Positions 11,079 through 22,473 of a stretch of DNA of 64,000 nt are shown piece by piece. The DNA comes from Porites lutea (taxonomy: Eukaryota; Cnidaria; Anthozoa; Scleractinia; Poritidae): positions 29,907,569 through 29,971,568 of the forward strand of contig NC_133203.1 in the NCBI RefSeq assembly GCF_958299795.1. The letters are read 5' to 3'. The notes beneath the pieces are model-generated. The model saw nothing but the letters and a program-made list of their open reading frames with translations, did not search any database and was not told the DNA's origin. Positions within the stretch are counted from its first letter, which is position 1; each line of letters begins with the position of its first letter. Position numbers and translations under genes: made by a program.

Positions 11079-11354
11079 GATTGATATTAGGACAGGGATC
11101 TAGAAATAGAGAAGGGTCAAGCAGGACTTCCCTAGACTCAACAGCTATAGATACTTTATTATTGGGATGTACACAGAAATTTTCATTTTTTAGTTTATAG
11201 ACAGTTGTTTACATTTGCTCTGTTGAAAACTACCAGACCACCAAGAAGTCTTTTTTAACTATAGTTATACTAAATTTGTATTTAATTTTCAATTTGAGAA
11301 GAATTTAATAAAGTATTATTATTATTTTTAAAAAAATCGTATTATTTTCATTAT

Positions 11355-11368
11355 TATTATTATTGTTG

Positions 11369-11411
<43 letters not shown>
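11355..11411. repeat. TTA/ATT microsatellite at a LINE 5' junction
   Basis: A run of ATT units interrupted by TGTTGT. It abuts the first readable codons of the LINE fragment at 11412. Confidence 0.85.
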
Positions 11412-11845
11412 ACAGGTAGATACGAAAACATTCCTCGCAATGAAAGGATATGTCACTTTTGTACAAGTAACAAAATCGAAGATGAAAATCATTTCTTACT
11501 AGATTGTAAGGCTTATTCTCAGATCAGAGACATATTTTTCTCCAACCTAGAAACTAAAATACCTGACTTCAAATCACTTTCACACGATACTTTAACATCT
11601 CTTCTTATGAAATCTTCTGATTATTTAATTAACTGTCAATTAGTTTCATTTATCTCGCAATGCTTTGAATTAGGAACCAAATTAATATCAATGAATGAAT
11701 GAATGAGAACTGTAACGTTTTGTAATGTTTTGCACGTATTAATTAGTTGAATTAGTACTTAATTTTAGACTAATAGCTTTTGCAATACTGTAATTCCTTT
11801 ATGGTCATGCAAATAAAGCTTTTGGTGTTGTTGATGTTGTTGTTG
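11412..11845 (+). mobile_element. 3' end of a non-LTR retrotransposon (LINE), C-terminal zinc-knuckle-like part
   Basis: An open stretch from 11412 to the TGA at 11702 reads TGRYENIPRNERICHFC, then IEDENHFLLDC. This is the Cys-x2-Cys ... His-x4-Cys C-terminal signature that follows the reverse transcriptase in many LINE ORFs. About 140 bases of 3' sequence follow, with short ATGA and TGTTGT repeats at the end. The copy is strongly 5'-truncated, with no RT core left. The clade is not assignable. Confidence 0.75.
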
Positions 11846-11859
11846 AGTCCCTAAATAGC

Positions 11860-12545
11860 AAAAACTTTCCGTAATAGTCCAGCTGTTTTGGACAAAGCAG
11901 CTTTCTGGATCACTTCAAGTTTCATGGTAACGTTAAGCTTTCCCGCGTATTTCTCAAACATATCGGATACAGCTCTTAAAATGCAATGCCCCAATCTTCG
12001 ATTCAGCTTTCACAACTTTCCTATCTCTTCTGGAAGAAATTAGTACTTCTCTGTTTTCTCTAGTTCTTTGTCTTTTACTCGTGCATCTCCAGGGATAGCG
12101 ATGTCTATGATCTTAGCCTCCTTCGCCTGCTTATCAGGAACGAAGTTGATGTCCAGCTCTCTAGCTTCAACCATCCTATCACACTGTTTATTGAAATCCC
12201 ATAGAACTTTAAAACCTGTATTTCCTACCATTTTCTCTGGGGTATGTTTGTACCACTGATCTTCCCACTAGTCCAGTTCTGTCTTCCCACACAGTTGCCA
12301 ATGCACATACCACGCCACATTGTCTAGTGTCGTCCTCTTGTGCTCAAGCTGGGCTAACTCGCTACATTCACTTGTTAGAGTGACTTAGTTACACTTTCTC
12401 CTTTTTCCCCCGCACATTCTACATATAGGTGATTCTGAGGTCAGCCTCTGAGCTGGGACAAAAACTCCAAGTTTCTTTCGAATTTTTTGTGGACTCAAAT
12501 TGTTAAGAAGAGGTTTTCACACAAAGCCCGGGGCTTTGATTGCTG
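11860..12545 (-). mobile_element. Fragment of a second LINE with PD..D-type endonuclease-like C-terminus
   Basis: Read on the minus strand, the order is a decayed Cys-rich part (SPICRMCGG), then WYKHTPEKMVGN and VLWDFNKQCDR. After these come EARELDINFVPDKQ with AKIIDIAIPGD, and a closing QKAALSKTAGLLRKV near 11865. This order is typical of the region after the reverse transcriptase in cnidarian LINEs that carry a restriction-like endonuclease (R4/Dong-like). Several stop codons and at least one frame change show it is inactive. The only longer open piece is 12040-12231. Confidence 0.65.
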
Positions 12546-12636
12546 GGTCTTTTCGCGGTTAGACTGCGAGCAATCTCTGCTAGAAAAGTTCCAAAGAGCG
12601 TGCTGATACAGTAAAAACTGATCCGCGAGTAAGAAC

Positions 12637-12754
12637 CAGGGCCCAGTTGCTCGAAGCATGGTTAGCGTTAACCAGCGTTTAATACCTTGACAACGTATTG
12701 GTTTTGATACTGCTTAACCAAAAAGCTAACCATGCTTTGAGCAACTCAGCCCAG
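12637..12754. mobile_element. Short MITE with CCAGGGCCCAGTTGCTCGAA ends
   Basis: The arms 'cccagttgctcgaagcatggttagc' and 'gctaaccatgctttgagcaactcagccc' are inverted over about 28 bases with a few mismatches. The interior is about 60 bases. It is non-coding, and no target duplication was recognised. Confidence 0.65.
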
Positions 12755-13173
12755 GTTTTTAATGACCTGTTAGGCTAAAATGTGCCAGTTGGCCCCTTCT
12801 ATACAAAAACCTGTTTAGCTTAAAAGTTTGAAGCAGGTTATTATTTTCTAAAATCTATGTGAAAAAATTCTGTACACTTAAGCAAATAAGATAAGTCAAC
12901 ATCTAGCTAAGGATCCTCTTTAACGGTTCTCTATCACTCCTACGGTAATAATTGTATGCAGGATTCTATGTAAGGAGTAAGCTGAATACCACTAAATACT
13001 CTAAGGTGCAATGTATTTTTTCTTCAGATGATAAGAACTTATTTTTAAATTAATTTAAAAAAAAAAAAACTTAAATAGCCTAAATTTGTGCTAATTACTA
13101 TTTATATAAGAACCTGTTTAGGCTAACTTGGAAAAACGCAGGTTCTTTTACCCACAGGTTTTTTGAATAATCG
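12755..13173. repeat. Degenerate repeat with 'acctgtttaggctaa' motifs
   Basis: Variants of 'acctgttTaggctaa' occur near 12774, 12809 and 13112, the last followed by 'cttggaaaaacgcaggttcttttaccca'. The arrangement suggests a diverged interspersed repeat. No coding signal was seen. Confidence 0.35.
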
Positions 13174-13182
13174 GATGTATGT

Positions 13183-13279
13183 TAGTCTCCTTCGCAGCCG
13201 TTATTAGGGTCGTCACTCGTCACGGGGAGGAGCGTTGCGTGACGAGTGACGACCCTAATAACGGCTGCGAAGGAGACTA
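13183..13279. mobile_element. TAG...CTA foldback element with 9-bp target duplication
   Basis: It is almost a perfect palindrome: TAGTCTCCTTCGCAGCCG on the left and its complement on the right, with arms of about 40 bases. The 9-mer GATGTATGT is present on both sides (13174-13182, 13280-13288). It belongs to the same family as 23003-23074 and 26028-26125. A 9-bp duplication suggests a Mutator-type origin. The near-perfect arms suggest a young insertion. Confidence 0.75.
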
Positions 13280-13689
13280 GATGTATGTATGCGAGTGTGC
13301 AAGCGCCAAGCCACCCATATCGCGCTTTCTCACCGATTTTCGAGCGAAAGAGATCCTGCTCGCTAATCCAAATTTCACAGACTGAAAGCGGTGGCCGCCG
13401 TCTGCTCGACCGACCCCTTAAATCATGAGGTTTTGAATCCATATTGAGGGGGTTGAATTTAGAGAAAATGTACATGTAAGTCATGTAAGGGCCTTCTTTG
13501 CCCAGGAACAAGGGAAACTGTCGGTGTCCGGATTAAACGGGTGTCCGTAAAGTAGCTAGGGTTTGACTAAGCTGTGCATGTAACTGTACCCTATATGGGA
13601 CAATTAATGTAGTCTGTCTTCGTCAATGTTGGCCAAACATTAATGTCTGAGATACATTATTCCATACTGGACGCACGTGGTAAATGATT

Positions 13690-13836
13690 AATAAAGCACG
13701 TGCAGTAGTTTCACGGGTTTGCTATTGGTACATCAGACTGTTATTTCTTCTTGTGAAATTGACAACTGAGGTATATACTTACTCGCAGTATATTCTGCTC
13801 TATTTCTTCTCGTCTGGACTTTTCGAAGTAGACAAA
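13690..13836 (+). promoter_or_regulatory. Candidate promoter and non-coding first exon of methyltransferase copy 1
   Basis: The palindromic E-box-like GCACGTGCAGT (13696-13706) followed by 'tttcacggg' recurs at 39601 upstream of copy 5. About 130 bases later a good donor site (gacaaa|gtaagtag, GT at 13837) could end a 5' untranslated exon. Copies 2-5 all have a splice acceptor two bases before the ATG, so a non-coding upstream exon is expected for this family. Transcript evidence is lacking. Confidence 0.35.
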
Positions 13837-15282
13837 GTAAGTAGCAGCTGACAGTACATAACTGAAAATGCAAATTTCTTTGTTTTTGCTTTTAACCTTT
13901 GTTACGTCGATTTGGGCTAAAGCGTTATTCAGTCACAGAGTTATTATAGTATTTTGCTACCTGTCTCAGTATCTGATCGATGTATTGGTTGCAAAATTTT
14001 CTGGAGGAGAAAATATTTACGCCATGGCTTCTTCAGATTAACCGGCAAGCTTTAAAAAGTTTGGGTTTACCTGAATTATTAAGTTCGGCTGCTGGTAAAT
14101 TCAGTTGAACTCTGCAGCTATGGAAAATACATAGGACCGTTTATTTTTCTCAGCATGTGATGTGCGGCGCTTGAGTCAGTCAGTTTTAGCTCGGCAGATT
14201 GTATTTGCGTCGCCTAGGCTAAGGAGATAGTGGTACAGAAGGTACTACAGTGAGTGCGGCTAGGTCACTCGAGGGTCGGGTATCTCACTCGAAATCCTTA
14301 AATAAAAATGACCGAGACCAGGTTTTATGAGTCCGCGAGACTGAGCACTCCATCCAAACCCTTGTTTTCACTAAAACCCGCTGGACGCCACAACCTGGTT
14401 GAGGTCATTGTTATCTAAGGTCTTCCATCTCGCTCAGACTTTGCGGGTCATGTAGCAGCTCTCCTAACCCTAAAGGCCAATTGGTTCGATACCCTAACCG
14501 TGAAACAATGAGAATAATGGTAAACAATTCTGAGACCAATGAGGAAACATCTTTCATTGTCACGCCATAAAAAATAAAAATGCAAACCAGTCAATAGAGA
14601 AAGTCCAGAATCTGGGAAATGAAAGAAGATTAATATAAAAAAAGCGGTTAGCCTCGCCATGAATCAGGTCTGTGCGATAATACATATGCGAGATATTCGA
14701 AAAAACGTTTCACCCAAATTTTTAAGGCTTTGTATGGAGACGCCAAGGTTGGTGGTGTCCCTCTGAGGGGCACAAATATGGCTGTCGGAAACCAACAGAA
14801 ACATCTTTTTTTGAGTTTTGCTAGTTAATTCATCGCTTGAGGAACTCATAAAGATTAAAGTAATATTTATTCTAAGATAAGGAATGTTTAGATAGCAAAA
14901 TCTCAAAAAATCAGTAACCGACACATAAGAGCTTTCCCGGCCGCCAGCTAAATGTCGCGTCACGCACAAGGTTGGAAATTTAAGCGTTTTCTATCGCAAA
15001 ACGAAGAACCCTTTGGAACCGAAAATTTGTGTAAATAAAGGTTTTCAGGTGCTGTAATACCTCATGAAAGTAGAAACTCAGAAGAATCGATAGTTTCTTA
15101 GTTTTAATTTCGGTGACCTCATGTGAAAACACCTAATAGTAATAAGGGTTAAGCAATACTGTTTAGGGTTAAGTACTGAAAATAGTGATTAGGGTTAAGC
15201 GCTGACTCGAAGCGGTTAGCCTCTATTTAAGGTCAGGGTTGTTGCTATATAGGTTTAAATCAAACCATTACTGGCAGCAAAG

Positions 15283-15345
15283 TGGTATAGGCATGGACCA
15301 CCGACTCTACGCTCCGAGTTCGATTCCCACTCACGCTCTGCTGAA
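15283..15345 (+). repeat. tRNA-like segment, probably SINE remnant
   Basis: An A-box-like 'gtggtataggcatgg' and a B-box-like 'gagttcgattccc' lie at about tRNA spacing, followed by a T run. The acceptor and anticodon stems do not pair well. I read this as a tRNA-derived remnant rather than a gene. Confidence 0.35.
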
Positions 15346-15901
15346 TTTTTTTTTCCTTAAAAATTGAAGAGACTTACTCTTTCATTCATGAACATTTACT
15401 GAGCAGAATTTTCAAGAGACTTAAAAATTTCATTCAAGTGTAGTGTGCATGAAGCGATAAAGAACACTACGCTGTGTAAACTTCATAAGGGGACCAAAGG
15501 GTTTAGGCCGATGGGATCTAATGCTGACCTGTTGACCGTGATTGCTCATTAGCATACGTTCAGCCAAGTCAATAGAAAATTGAGCCTGACTTTTCCGGTA
15601 TCTTGGAGAAATAACGTTGTTGAAAAATCTTTGCATAGTGTTATAGAAAGAGTGTCAAGCTTACTGTGTTTTTACCACCCAGCGCAATTTTTTGATGGCC
15701 GTCATTTTATTGCTCACAAATAAATCAGTTTGCAAAGTTTAATCAGCTTAACGGCTCTTTCGGGTGCTAAAATCGCATGTTAATGCCGGCCAAAGAGCTC
15801 CTAGCCAAAATGTAACCAACGAGAAAATGATATCTGGACTAATCGTAATGCTTCATTTTTCCCCTAGATTGTCTGTTAAAGCTTTATCTTTGTCTTTTAA
15901 A

Positions 15902-18900
15902 ATGGCCACCACAACTTACGAAGCATCCTACAAGAAGTACTTTGGAAACAGATTTGAAAACATCTCCAAAAATTCTTCAGATGAGGAAATTCGCCATCTT
16001 TATGATAAGTGGGCAGCTGATTATGACAAGGTATACAAAACGGCTTGTTAAATCCCTGCACCGCAACCCAGGCCAAAAGTCAGCTAAAGGCCTTTGGACG
16101 GTGATGCAATATTCTTAATTATCTGGGTGTCCCCTAGCCTGCAAAACAGGCCTTATTTTAAAGACCGTGCTACCTTTTCGAAAACAGCATGAAATTTTCT
16201 CCTCCCCCCACTCTATTAGCCTCGAACAGCAGACTTTTTCCGGTCCTCGCTCGACCGGAAATACGTCTGCTGTTTGCAGGCTGCTACTCTATACGTTGAT
16301 GAAACTCGCGAAAAAGTCTGGATACTATGGGTCCAAAGTTGTTTTGTGATATGGGTGGGGCTGGGCATGGGTGGTTTTTAAAATACCCCTGAAAAAATGC
16401 AAATTAGCCTGTGGCACGCTCTTGCTTGTCAAAGCAGACGAGAGAAAAATGTGGGTGGAACAGCGAAAAACGGAGGGAAGAGAGAAGGGCAGAGCTTGTA
16501 AGCATCTTTAAATATTTTATTCCTCCCACTAACCAGCGCACTTCCAGAAGGAAAAATTGCTCGTACCAAAATGTGTGTAAAAAAATGGGTGTAGGAGGGT
16601 TTTACACGCTCGTCATGTCTGCCTGACTCTGCGAGCGCGAAGGCAGTGTTGACGCCAACTGCCAAAATTGACCAATCATATGGACTGGTATACCGAGGAG
16701 CTGGTATACCGGAATATGGTATTAAAAACAATGCTTACAAGCATTCTTTCCTGTCTCTCCCCGGCCCTCATGCGGTTTTTGCGCAACTTTTCTCGATCTG
16801 CTTTCCCTGCTATCTTGCAGACTGGAACAGGCTGAATGCAAGTTTGTCCCCGAGAGATTTATCCATGGTTGCAGGTCTTTTGTTTTGTGCACGGGTGATG
16901 GATAGGTCCTGAACACTCAGTTTATATTTATCACTGACTAATTGTCAGCTGTATAGATGCTCGCTGAAGGCCCATCCGCTTCAGGAAGGGTTTTTATACT
17001 TTGCAAATTTGTGAGTGCGCTTAGCATGCGCATGACACATAAGTATCTCAGTTACTTCTTCAGGAACTACTACAAATCCAAAAAATATATGCGCCGTTAA
17101 ACAATAACTATAATAATAGCCACAGAAATCGTACGAATGGGATATTCTACAAAACATCTCCAGATCGATCGGTCAATCTTTTCCTACGGGACCCTTGCCA
17201 TGAATTATTTTGCGTATTTAATTTTTTTTTGCGTCAGGTACGTAGGATAGGACGCCGAGGTAACAAAATCACTGCGCTTTCTAAGCTTTCGCATGACGCA
17301 GCATTTACATGGTGACCAAGTGATCTGTCATGTAGGTTTAAAAAGTGACTCATTTTGGGAAATTTTGCTATCTGAACAGATCTGAACAGTTCTTTTATTA
17401 GAAGAATTATTACTTAAATGTCTATAAGAACCTCGAGAGACTAACTTATCTCTTACCTGAATGATTCACACTGTCGAGGTAGAACTCGTAGACAGATCTT
17501 TCTGTTGGTTTTTGGCTGCCATGTTGGTGCCCATCCGGATGGGTAGCAACGTGGCGTCTCCATACAAAGCTCTATAAATTCGGGTAAAACATTTCTCCGA
17601 ATATCCCAAATATGTAAAATTGCTCTGACCTGAATCTTGGCGAGGGTCTTTGCATATTTATTTCCTTTCATTTCTCAGATTATGGACGTAATTTATCGAA
17701 CGGTCTTGATTTTATCATGGTTTCACGGCATGACAGTGAAAACCAGTAATACGCAATAACAGCGTCTTGTTCAAACCAAGAGAGGATAAAGCTCAGAGAA
17801 CGAATCCCCCCATACAGGCCTTATACCCGTCGTAATCCCTCTAAAGATATTTTTAGATCTATATGTGGATTCGTTTTCTGAGCTTTATCCTCTCTTGTTT
17901 AAACTTACCTAGGGATACATCATTTTGTGCAAAACGAAAATTGGACTCAACAACATTGACAACTTTAAATTCGTATTTCTAATTTTTAATTGCATGTCCC
18001 TTTAAGGAAAATGCCAAAGCAGGCTCGTGCTACCGCAAACCGCTCGCTGAATGCCTGGATGCTGCCTTGAAGGAAACTTTTCCCAACACTCTAAAAGATC
18101 AACTGAAAATTCTCGATGCTGGAGCTGGAACGGGGATGACAGGAATCGAGCTACACAAGCTTGGCTATACTGATATCCACGCCCTAGATATCTCACAAGA
18201 AATGCTGAATATTGCTAAAGAGAAAGGCGTTCCGTACAAGAGGTTTGTCTGCACCCCACTCACAGAGCAGAGTATTGAGGAGTTTGAAACAGGAGAGTTT
18301 GATGCCTTGATTTCCGCTGGTGTCCTGGTAAAGGCTCATGTTCGTCCAGCGGCTTTTGTGGAGATCATCAGGATGGTGAAAACCGGTAAGACTGGTTTAA
18401 GTTACGGTAAAATAGGCAATTTGTTTTGTTTTGCAATTTTTTGGAAATAATGCTGCAAAACGAGTTGGAAAGCGATGTTGCGCGTTGTACCACCCATTTT
18501 TAATTCCCTCTACAAAAAATACAGCTGCAAGTTGCGTGAATACTGCCTTTTGATTGGATAAAATTACGCGGGAGTCTCGCGTTACCCGGAAGCTGCATCA
18601 CCGACTTGCTGCAAAACAAGTTTGCCTTGGGCCGTTAAAACGCGAAACGTGTACAGATTTCGTTACATAAAGTAGAACTTCTTCCTACTTTTCTCCAACA
18701 ACTTTTTGCAACTTGCAACAATATGATTTGCTGCCAGACAGCTTTCCTTTGCAGGTGGTAAAATGCACACAAGATCACCATTCAACTCTTTTAGCACGAG
18801 CTATGTTACAAACAAGTTGCCCGTTTTTGCTTTTTTATTTTCTCTAAACTGTTTTCCATACATTTCCTTTATTGCTGGTAAAGAGAATTTGTTTAACAAT

Positions 18901-19260
18901 CAAGACCTTTTTCACTTGTCGGTCATTTCTCTTTTTCTCAAAACCTTCATGATTTACTTGGCAAACTATTAATTTTTGGGTCACTCTTAAATTGGGGGTT
19001 TAAGGAGTGAATCAAATATGCCAGCAGTCTTCCAACAAGTTTTTTTTTTTTTTTACTGGTTTTCAATTTTATCGTTTATAGGTGGACTTGTCTGCTTTTC
19101 GCTTCGGTATAATGAAGTAGATGACTACCAACCGAAGATGACGGAGCTAGAGGAAGCTGGAATATGGGAAAAACTTAGCAGCAAGAAAATATCTTACTTC
19201 GAAAGTAAAGATTTGCCGAGTGACGCCTTTGGCTTCGTGTACAAAGTTTTAAAAAAATGA
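15902..19260 (+). CDS. METTL27-like SAM-dependent methyltransferase, copy 1
   Basis: Three coding exons: 15902-16030, 18007-18385 and 19082-19260, introns in phase 0 and phase 1, product 228 aa. The likely role is a class I SAM methyltransferase of the METTL27/WBSCR27 family; the substrate is unknown even in vertebrates. The N-terminus has YEASYKKYF and LYDKWAADYD (the YDxWAxDYD family mark). The SAM-binding glycine loop is ILDAGAGTG (78-86), the beta-2 acidic residue is D104 (HALDIS), and FDALISAGVL (141-150) marks strand 4. GGLVCFSLR (170-178) and LEEAGIWEKL (192-201) complete the fold. This copy differs at its 5' end. The acceptor AG found just before the ATG in copies 2-5 is AA here, so an acceptor at 15866-15867 (cccctag) is probably used. 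Intron 1 is the longest in the array (about 2 kb) and carries several repeats. The ATG is chosen by alignment with the other copies. Confidence 0.88.
16217..16283. mobile_element. Tiny TAG-start foldback in intron 1 of methyltransferase copy 1
   Basis: TAGCCTCGAACAGCAGAC on the left and gtctgctgtttgcaggct on the right are inverted, with ttccggtc/gaccggaa inside. The flanks CCACTCTAT (16208-16216) and CTACTCTAT (16284-16292) agree at 8 of 9 bases. It is the same type as the other 9-bp-duplication elements. Confidence 0.6.
17769..17904. mobile_element. MITE in intron 1 of methyltransferase copy 1
   Basis: The arms 'caagagaggataaagctcag' and 'ctgagctttatcctctcttg' extend to about 38 inverted bases on each side with few mismatches, around a 60-base centre. 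No clear target duplication was found. Confidence 0.65.
18471..18777. mobile_element. MITE in intron 2 of methyltransferase copy 1
   Basis: The left end 'gatgttgcgcgttgtaccacc' is mirrored by 'ggtggtaaaatgcacacaag' at the right end. 'ttgctgcaaaacaagtttg' and 'caacaactttttgcaacttg' lie inside. It is diverged and non-coding. Confidence 0.5.
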
Positions 19261-19419
19261 GCATGTAACAAACACTTTAATAATTTTATAGTTATAACTA
19301 AGATGAATTGGTTAATGTTCTGCGGACAGTCCACTATTTATTCACCAACTTAAACTACGGATGTTTAGGCAAATCCGGGGCATATGTAAAAATCCGTTAA
19401 TGTTACTCTCTTGTCATTG

Positions 19420-19649
19420 GCCGTATTTATACTAAAAGACGTCTTAAACGTCTGACTGTTAAGTGCGTCATTAAGTGCGTCCCGTTTTTATACTAGACGT
19501 CTTAAACGTCTGAGACGACTTATTCATCTGTTAAGTGCTTCAGACGTTTAATTCGTCTGACGTTTAATGCGTCTGTCTTATTGCCAGTATTTATACTAGA
19601 CGTCTAAGTCGTCTAAGACGTCTTAAACGTCCTCTAGTATAAATACGGC
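19420..19649. mobile_element. MITE built from repeated GACGT/TTAAACGTC motifs
   Basis: The ends GCCGTATTTATACTA and TAGTATAAATACGGC are inverted. The interior is a dense series of 'agacgtcttaaacgtc' type motifs in both orientations, about ten in 230 bases. Such subterminal arrays are often transposase-binding repeats. It lies 160 bases after methyltransferase copy 1. Confidence 0.6.
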
Positions 19650-19802
19650 GATTTTCCGTCTCAATGGCGTCCCGTTTCTATAGATATCCTGCACTATTGA
19701 CGTCAATTTACTAGATATTGTGAACGATATCACTAAAGTCTTGGTTATGAACGCTAACTAGTTATGAAGAATAAGACGAGGGATTTGAGTCAATTAAAAA
19801 CT

Positions 19803-20182
19803 ACCGTATTTATTCGATTAACCACCCTGGGCGCTTATTAAATTTTTGGACCTTGAGAGTGGGCGCTTATTCGAGGTGGGCGCTTATTCGAGGCTGGGCG
19901 CTTATTAAATTTTCACCATTTTCAGCAAGAGAAGTATGTTTATTTTGCAACAAAATAATAAATGCTACTAACAAAACGCGAAGAAGTAACAAAGCAAGGT
20001 TTCTGTAAAATACTCTGAAGAAAACTCCGTCCTCAAGGAAGTCTCTTATTGGAACTTATTCACTTAATTGGGTGGGGTGGGGGTGAGTGCTTATTTGAGT
20101 TTGATTGGGGGGAGGAGGGGGTGGGCGCTTATTCGAGGTGGGCGCTAATTTGAGGTTGGGCGCTTATTCGAATAAATACGGT
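19803..20182. mobile_element. MITE with ACCGTATTTATTCGA ends and GGGCGCTTATT array
   Basis: ACCGTATTTATTCGA near 19803 is mirrored by TCGAATAAATACGGT ending near 20182. Inside, GGGCGCTTATT occurs six times exactly and twice with changes, clustered near both ends. It is non-coding, with no flanking duplication recognised. Confidence 0.65.
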
Positions 20183-20514
20183 AATTGAATGAATAAGGAT
20201 ATGGCACTGCTGAAAACCTGTGACGTCATTTTCAATGGTTTCTATCTTGGATTGTTCTGTAATTTTAGACTTATCGAGGTTGAATTGTTTCTTAAAAATA
20301 TTCAACCTGCGATTAGGCGGTCCTTCTTCCTTTTTTCTTTGCGAGGCGAGAGGAAAAAGCTCCTCTTTTTTCCCCTTTGCCTGTCCGCCGAATTTCGCGC
20401 TTCCCCGAAAAAAAAAGGCCTGATCGCCGGTTGAACAAATGTTATGTTATTATATTTTTTGTTCATTGGGTAAAAAATATACAGTCGACGAAATTCCCGT
20501 AAGCGATACTCTGG

Positions 20515-20854
20515 ATTTCAAGTGATAGGGATGATCGAAGGATTTTTCGGGTGGTTTGAAATTTTCGATTTCGGGATTTTTTAGGAAGAAAACGTTTGGC
20601 AAGTAGTTTTGAATTGGGTAGCTTGATTTAAGTAGGGATTTTTTGGGTATTTAAAACTATCTGAAGATTTGTGATAGTTCTCGCGTATCCCGGCCGCATA
20701 GTTCCTCTGGAAATTTTTATGGCTCGTAAATTCGGCATGGGAGTTTTTGGGGGTTAAATTTTGATCCAGGGATTTTTTGGGGTTTTGTTTGAAGCCCTAG
20801 GGATTTTTTGGGGTTTTGATTTTTGCCCATTCGATCATCCCTGTCACTTGAAAT
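20515..20854. mobile_element. MITE with CAAGTGAYAGGGATGATCGA ends
   Basis: The left CAAGTGATAGGGATGATCGA and the complement of the right CAAGTGACAGGGATGATCGA differ at one base. The interior carries repeated 'gggattttttggggtt' phrases. A diverged partial relative is seen at 32505-32615. Confidence 0.65.
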
Positions 20855-21418
20855 TCGAAGTGACACCGCCCCCTTGGATTTCGGCCTCCCTCAAGTTGAT
20901 GCCGCGCGTTTTATATAAACAATAGGATACGCATCAATAATGTAATGCCCTGCGAGCATGCACAAGCTTGAATGGCGGACTCTTATGACCTCACTTTACT
21001 CCGCTCTTCAAGCTTAGGAACACAGAACGTTACTTAAAGAGGTTCAAAAGGTCATCGTTTCTCATCTGTGATTGGTGGATTTCGATCCGTTTTGTGTCTC
21101 TCTGTGTTTTAAGGGTCGTTTCTTGTAATCGTAGTTTTGATTGACGGTAGCGAAAAACGCAATTGTGAAGGCGGCTTTTGAACTTTCGAGTTCGCGTGTT
21201 TCGTGTGTTTATATTCGTTTAGTCCTTGAAACACTCAAAATGTGTTCCAACCCTATTCGGATCGGGGGTGCCACAAATACAATCGCGTGAAGAAGCCCTA
21301 CACACCTACACACAGGAGGCAGTCTTTGTTCATGAGGAAACAAAGGCTGTTGTTTTCAAAAGCACTGGTTTCGAAATTCAGTGGAAACCCCTTGGGTGAA
21401 GTCGGCGAAGTTAGTTAA

Positions 21419-21623
21419 CCCTTTAAGCCCCAATATCCACATACAAATTCTTCAAACTGATCTCTATACATTTCCTTAAAGAATGAGTTGAGAGAATTTG
21501 ATAAAAGATCAAAGTATTTTCCCTTAGGTGATTATTTAATTAATTCTCATAACCTCATGTCATGATAATGTATGGATATCGTTAGGACAAAATTGCTGTT
21601 GGTCACTATTGGGACTTGAAGGG
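21419..21623. mobile_element. TTAA-flanked MITE (piggyBac-like)
   Basis: TTAA flanks the element on both sides (21415-21418, 21624-21627). The ends CCCTTTAAGCCCCAATA and the complement of the right end CCCTTCAAGTCCCAATA are similar over about 17 bases. The TTAA target and CCC start are typical of piggyBac-type elements. It is 205 bp and non-coding. Confidence 0.7.
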
Positions 21624-22473
21624 TTAAAATCAGCAAGAAAAGTGGGTAAGTTGACTTTGTTCATAGCCTGTTACAGGCGTTCAGCTGAGAGATAAATCGA
21701 CTACATTGTTTTTCTTTCGTCTTGTTAATTATATAAACTGCTCACCACACCACCGTTACCTCAATGATCCTTCTATACCACAGTTACCACATGTTTGGGT
21801 TAAGAATCGCGCCCTTTTGGCCTAGAAAACTGAGTTCACACACATAGTCTCCATGGCAGATGCGATTTGCGTTGAAATCATTCTTAAGACCGTTTCAACA
21901 CTACGGATTTTAGAAGAGAGCTATAGCGTTAATTTCACGTTCATTCGTGTGTGAAACGCCGAAAAAACGCAAGGGAAATTTCATGAATCGAAAATCTAGA
22001 TCTAGCCGGGGTCTCAAGGGGTCTTGTTTTGAATTCATATTTCATCTTTGCAAATCTTGTGGATTGAGTTTTTTGCATTTGGAAGAATGTCTGTGGTACT
22101 GCTTACAGACAGCGCATTCAAGCTGATAAGTTCCCTTCTTATTTCTTTGAGCTCCACTGAGTCGTTGCAATCAACAGTGAATCATACCATCATACTATAG
22201 AATAAATGTCATGCATCATCTATGTGACCTTGTATAATGTCGGCATTGTCGCTCTTGAGGAAAGTTTTCATCTTTGCCGGCTGAAAAACAACGAAAATTC
22301 GAAACCGCAACGGGAAAAGAAAATTGTTAGGAGAGAGAGTGAAAGAAGTAGAGGGAAAGAAGAGGGCCGGACGCGCTCTCTCATCCCCCTTCCTCTTAAG
22401 GCCCTTTCACCCCCCCCCCCCCCCCCCCCGATGTTTTTTTTCTCTTGCTCACCTCTGTTTGTACGTGCTACCC

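Larger units (their letters stand above)
13289..15867. other. Upstream region of methyltransferase copy 1
   Basis: No separate gene is recognised. A 'ggtgtccg' repeat pair lies at 13520-13548, a candidate promoter and 5' exon at 13690-13836 (own entry), 'tagggttaag' motifs at 15145-15200, and a tRNA-like segment near 15283-15345. The short open frames on both strands have no domain. Confidence 0.3.

Noticed and set aside
10856-11080. 74-codon frame with a poly-Tyr/Leu tail
   Set aside because: It is translation of the SINE tail and TTA microsatellite.
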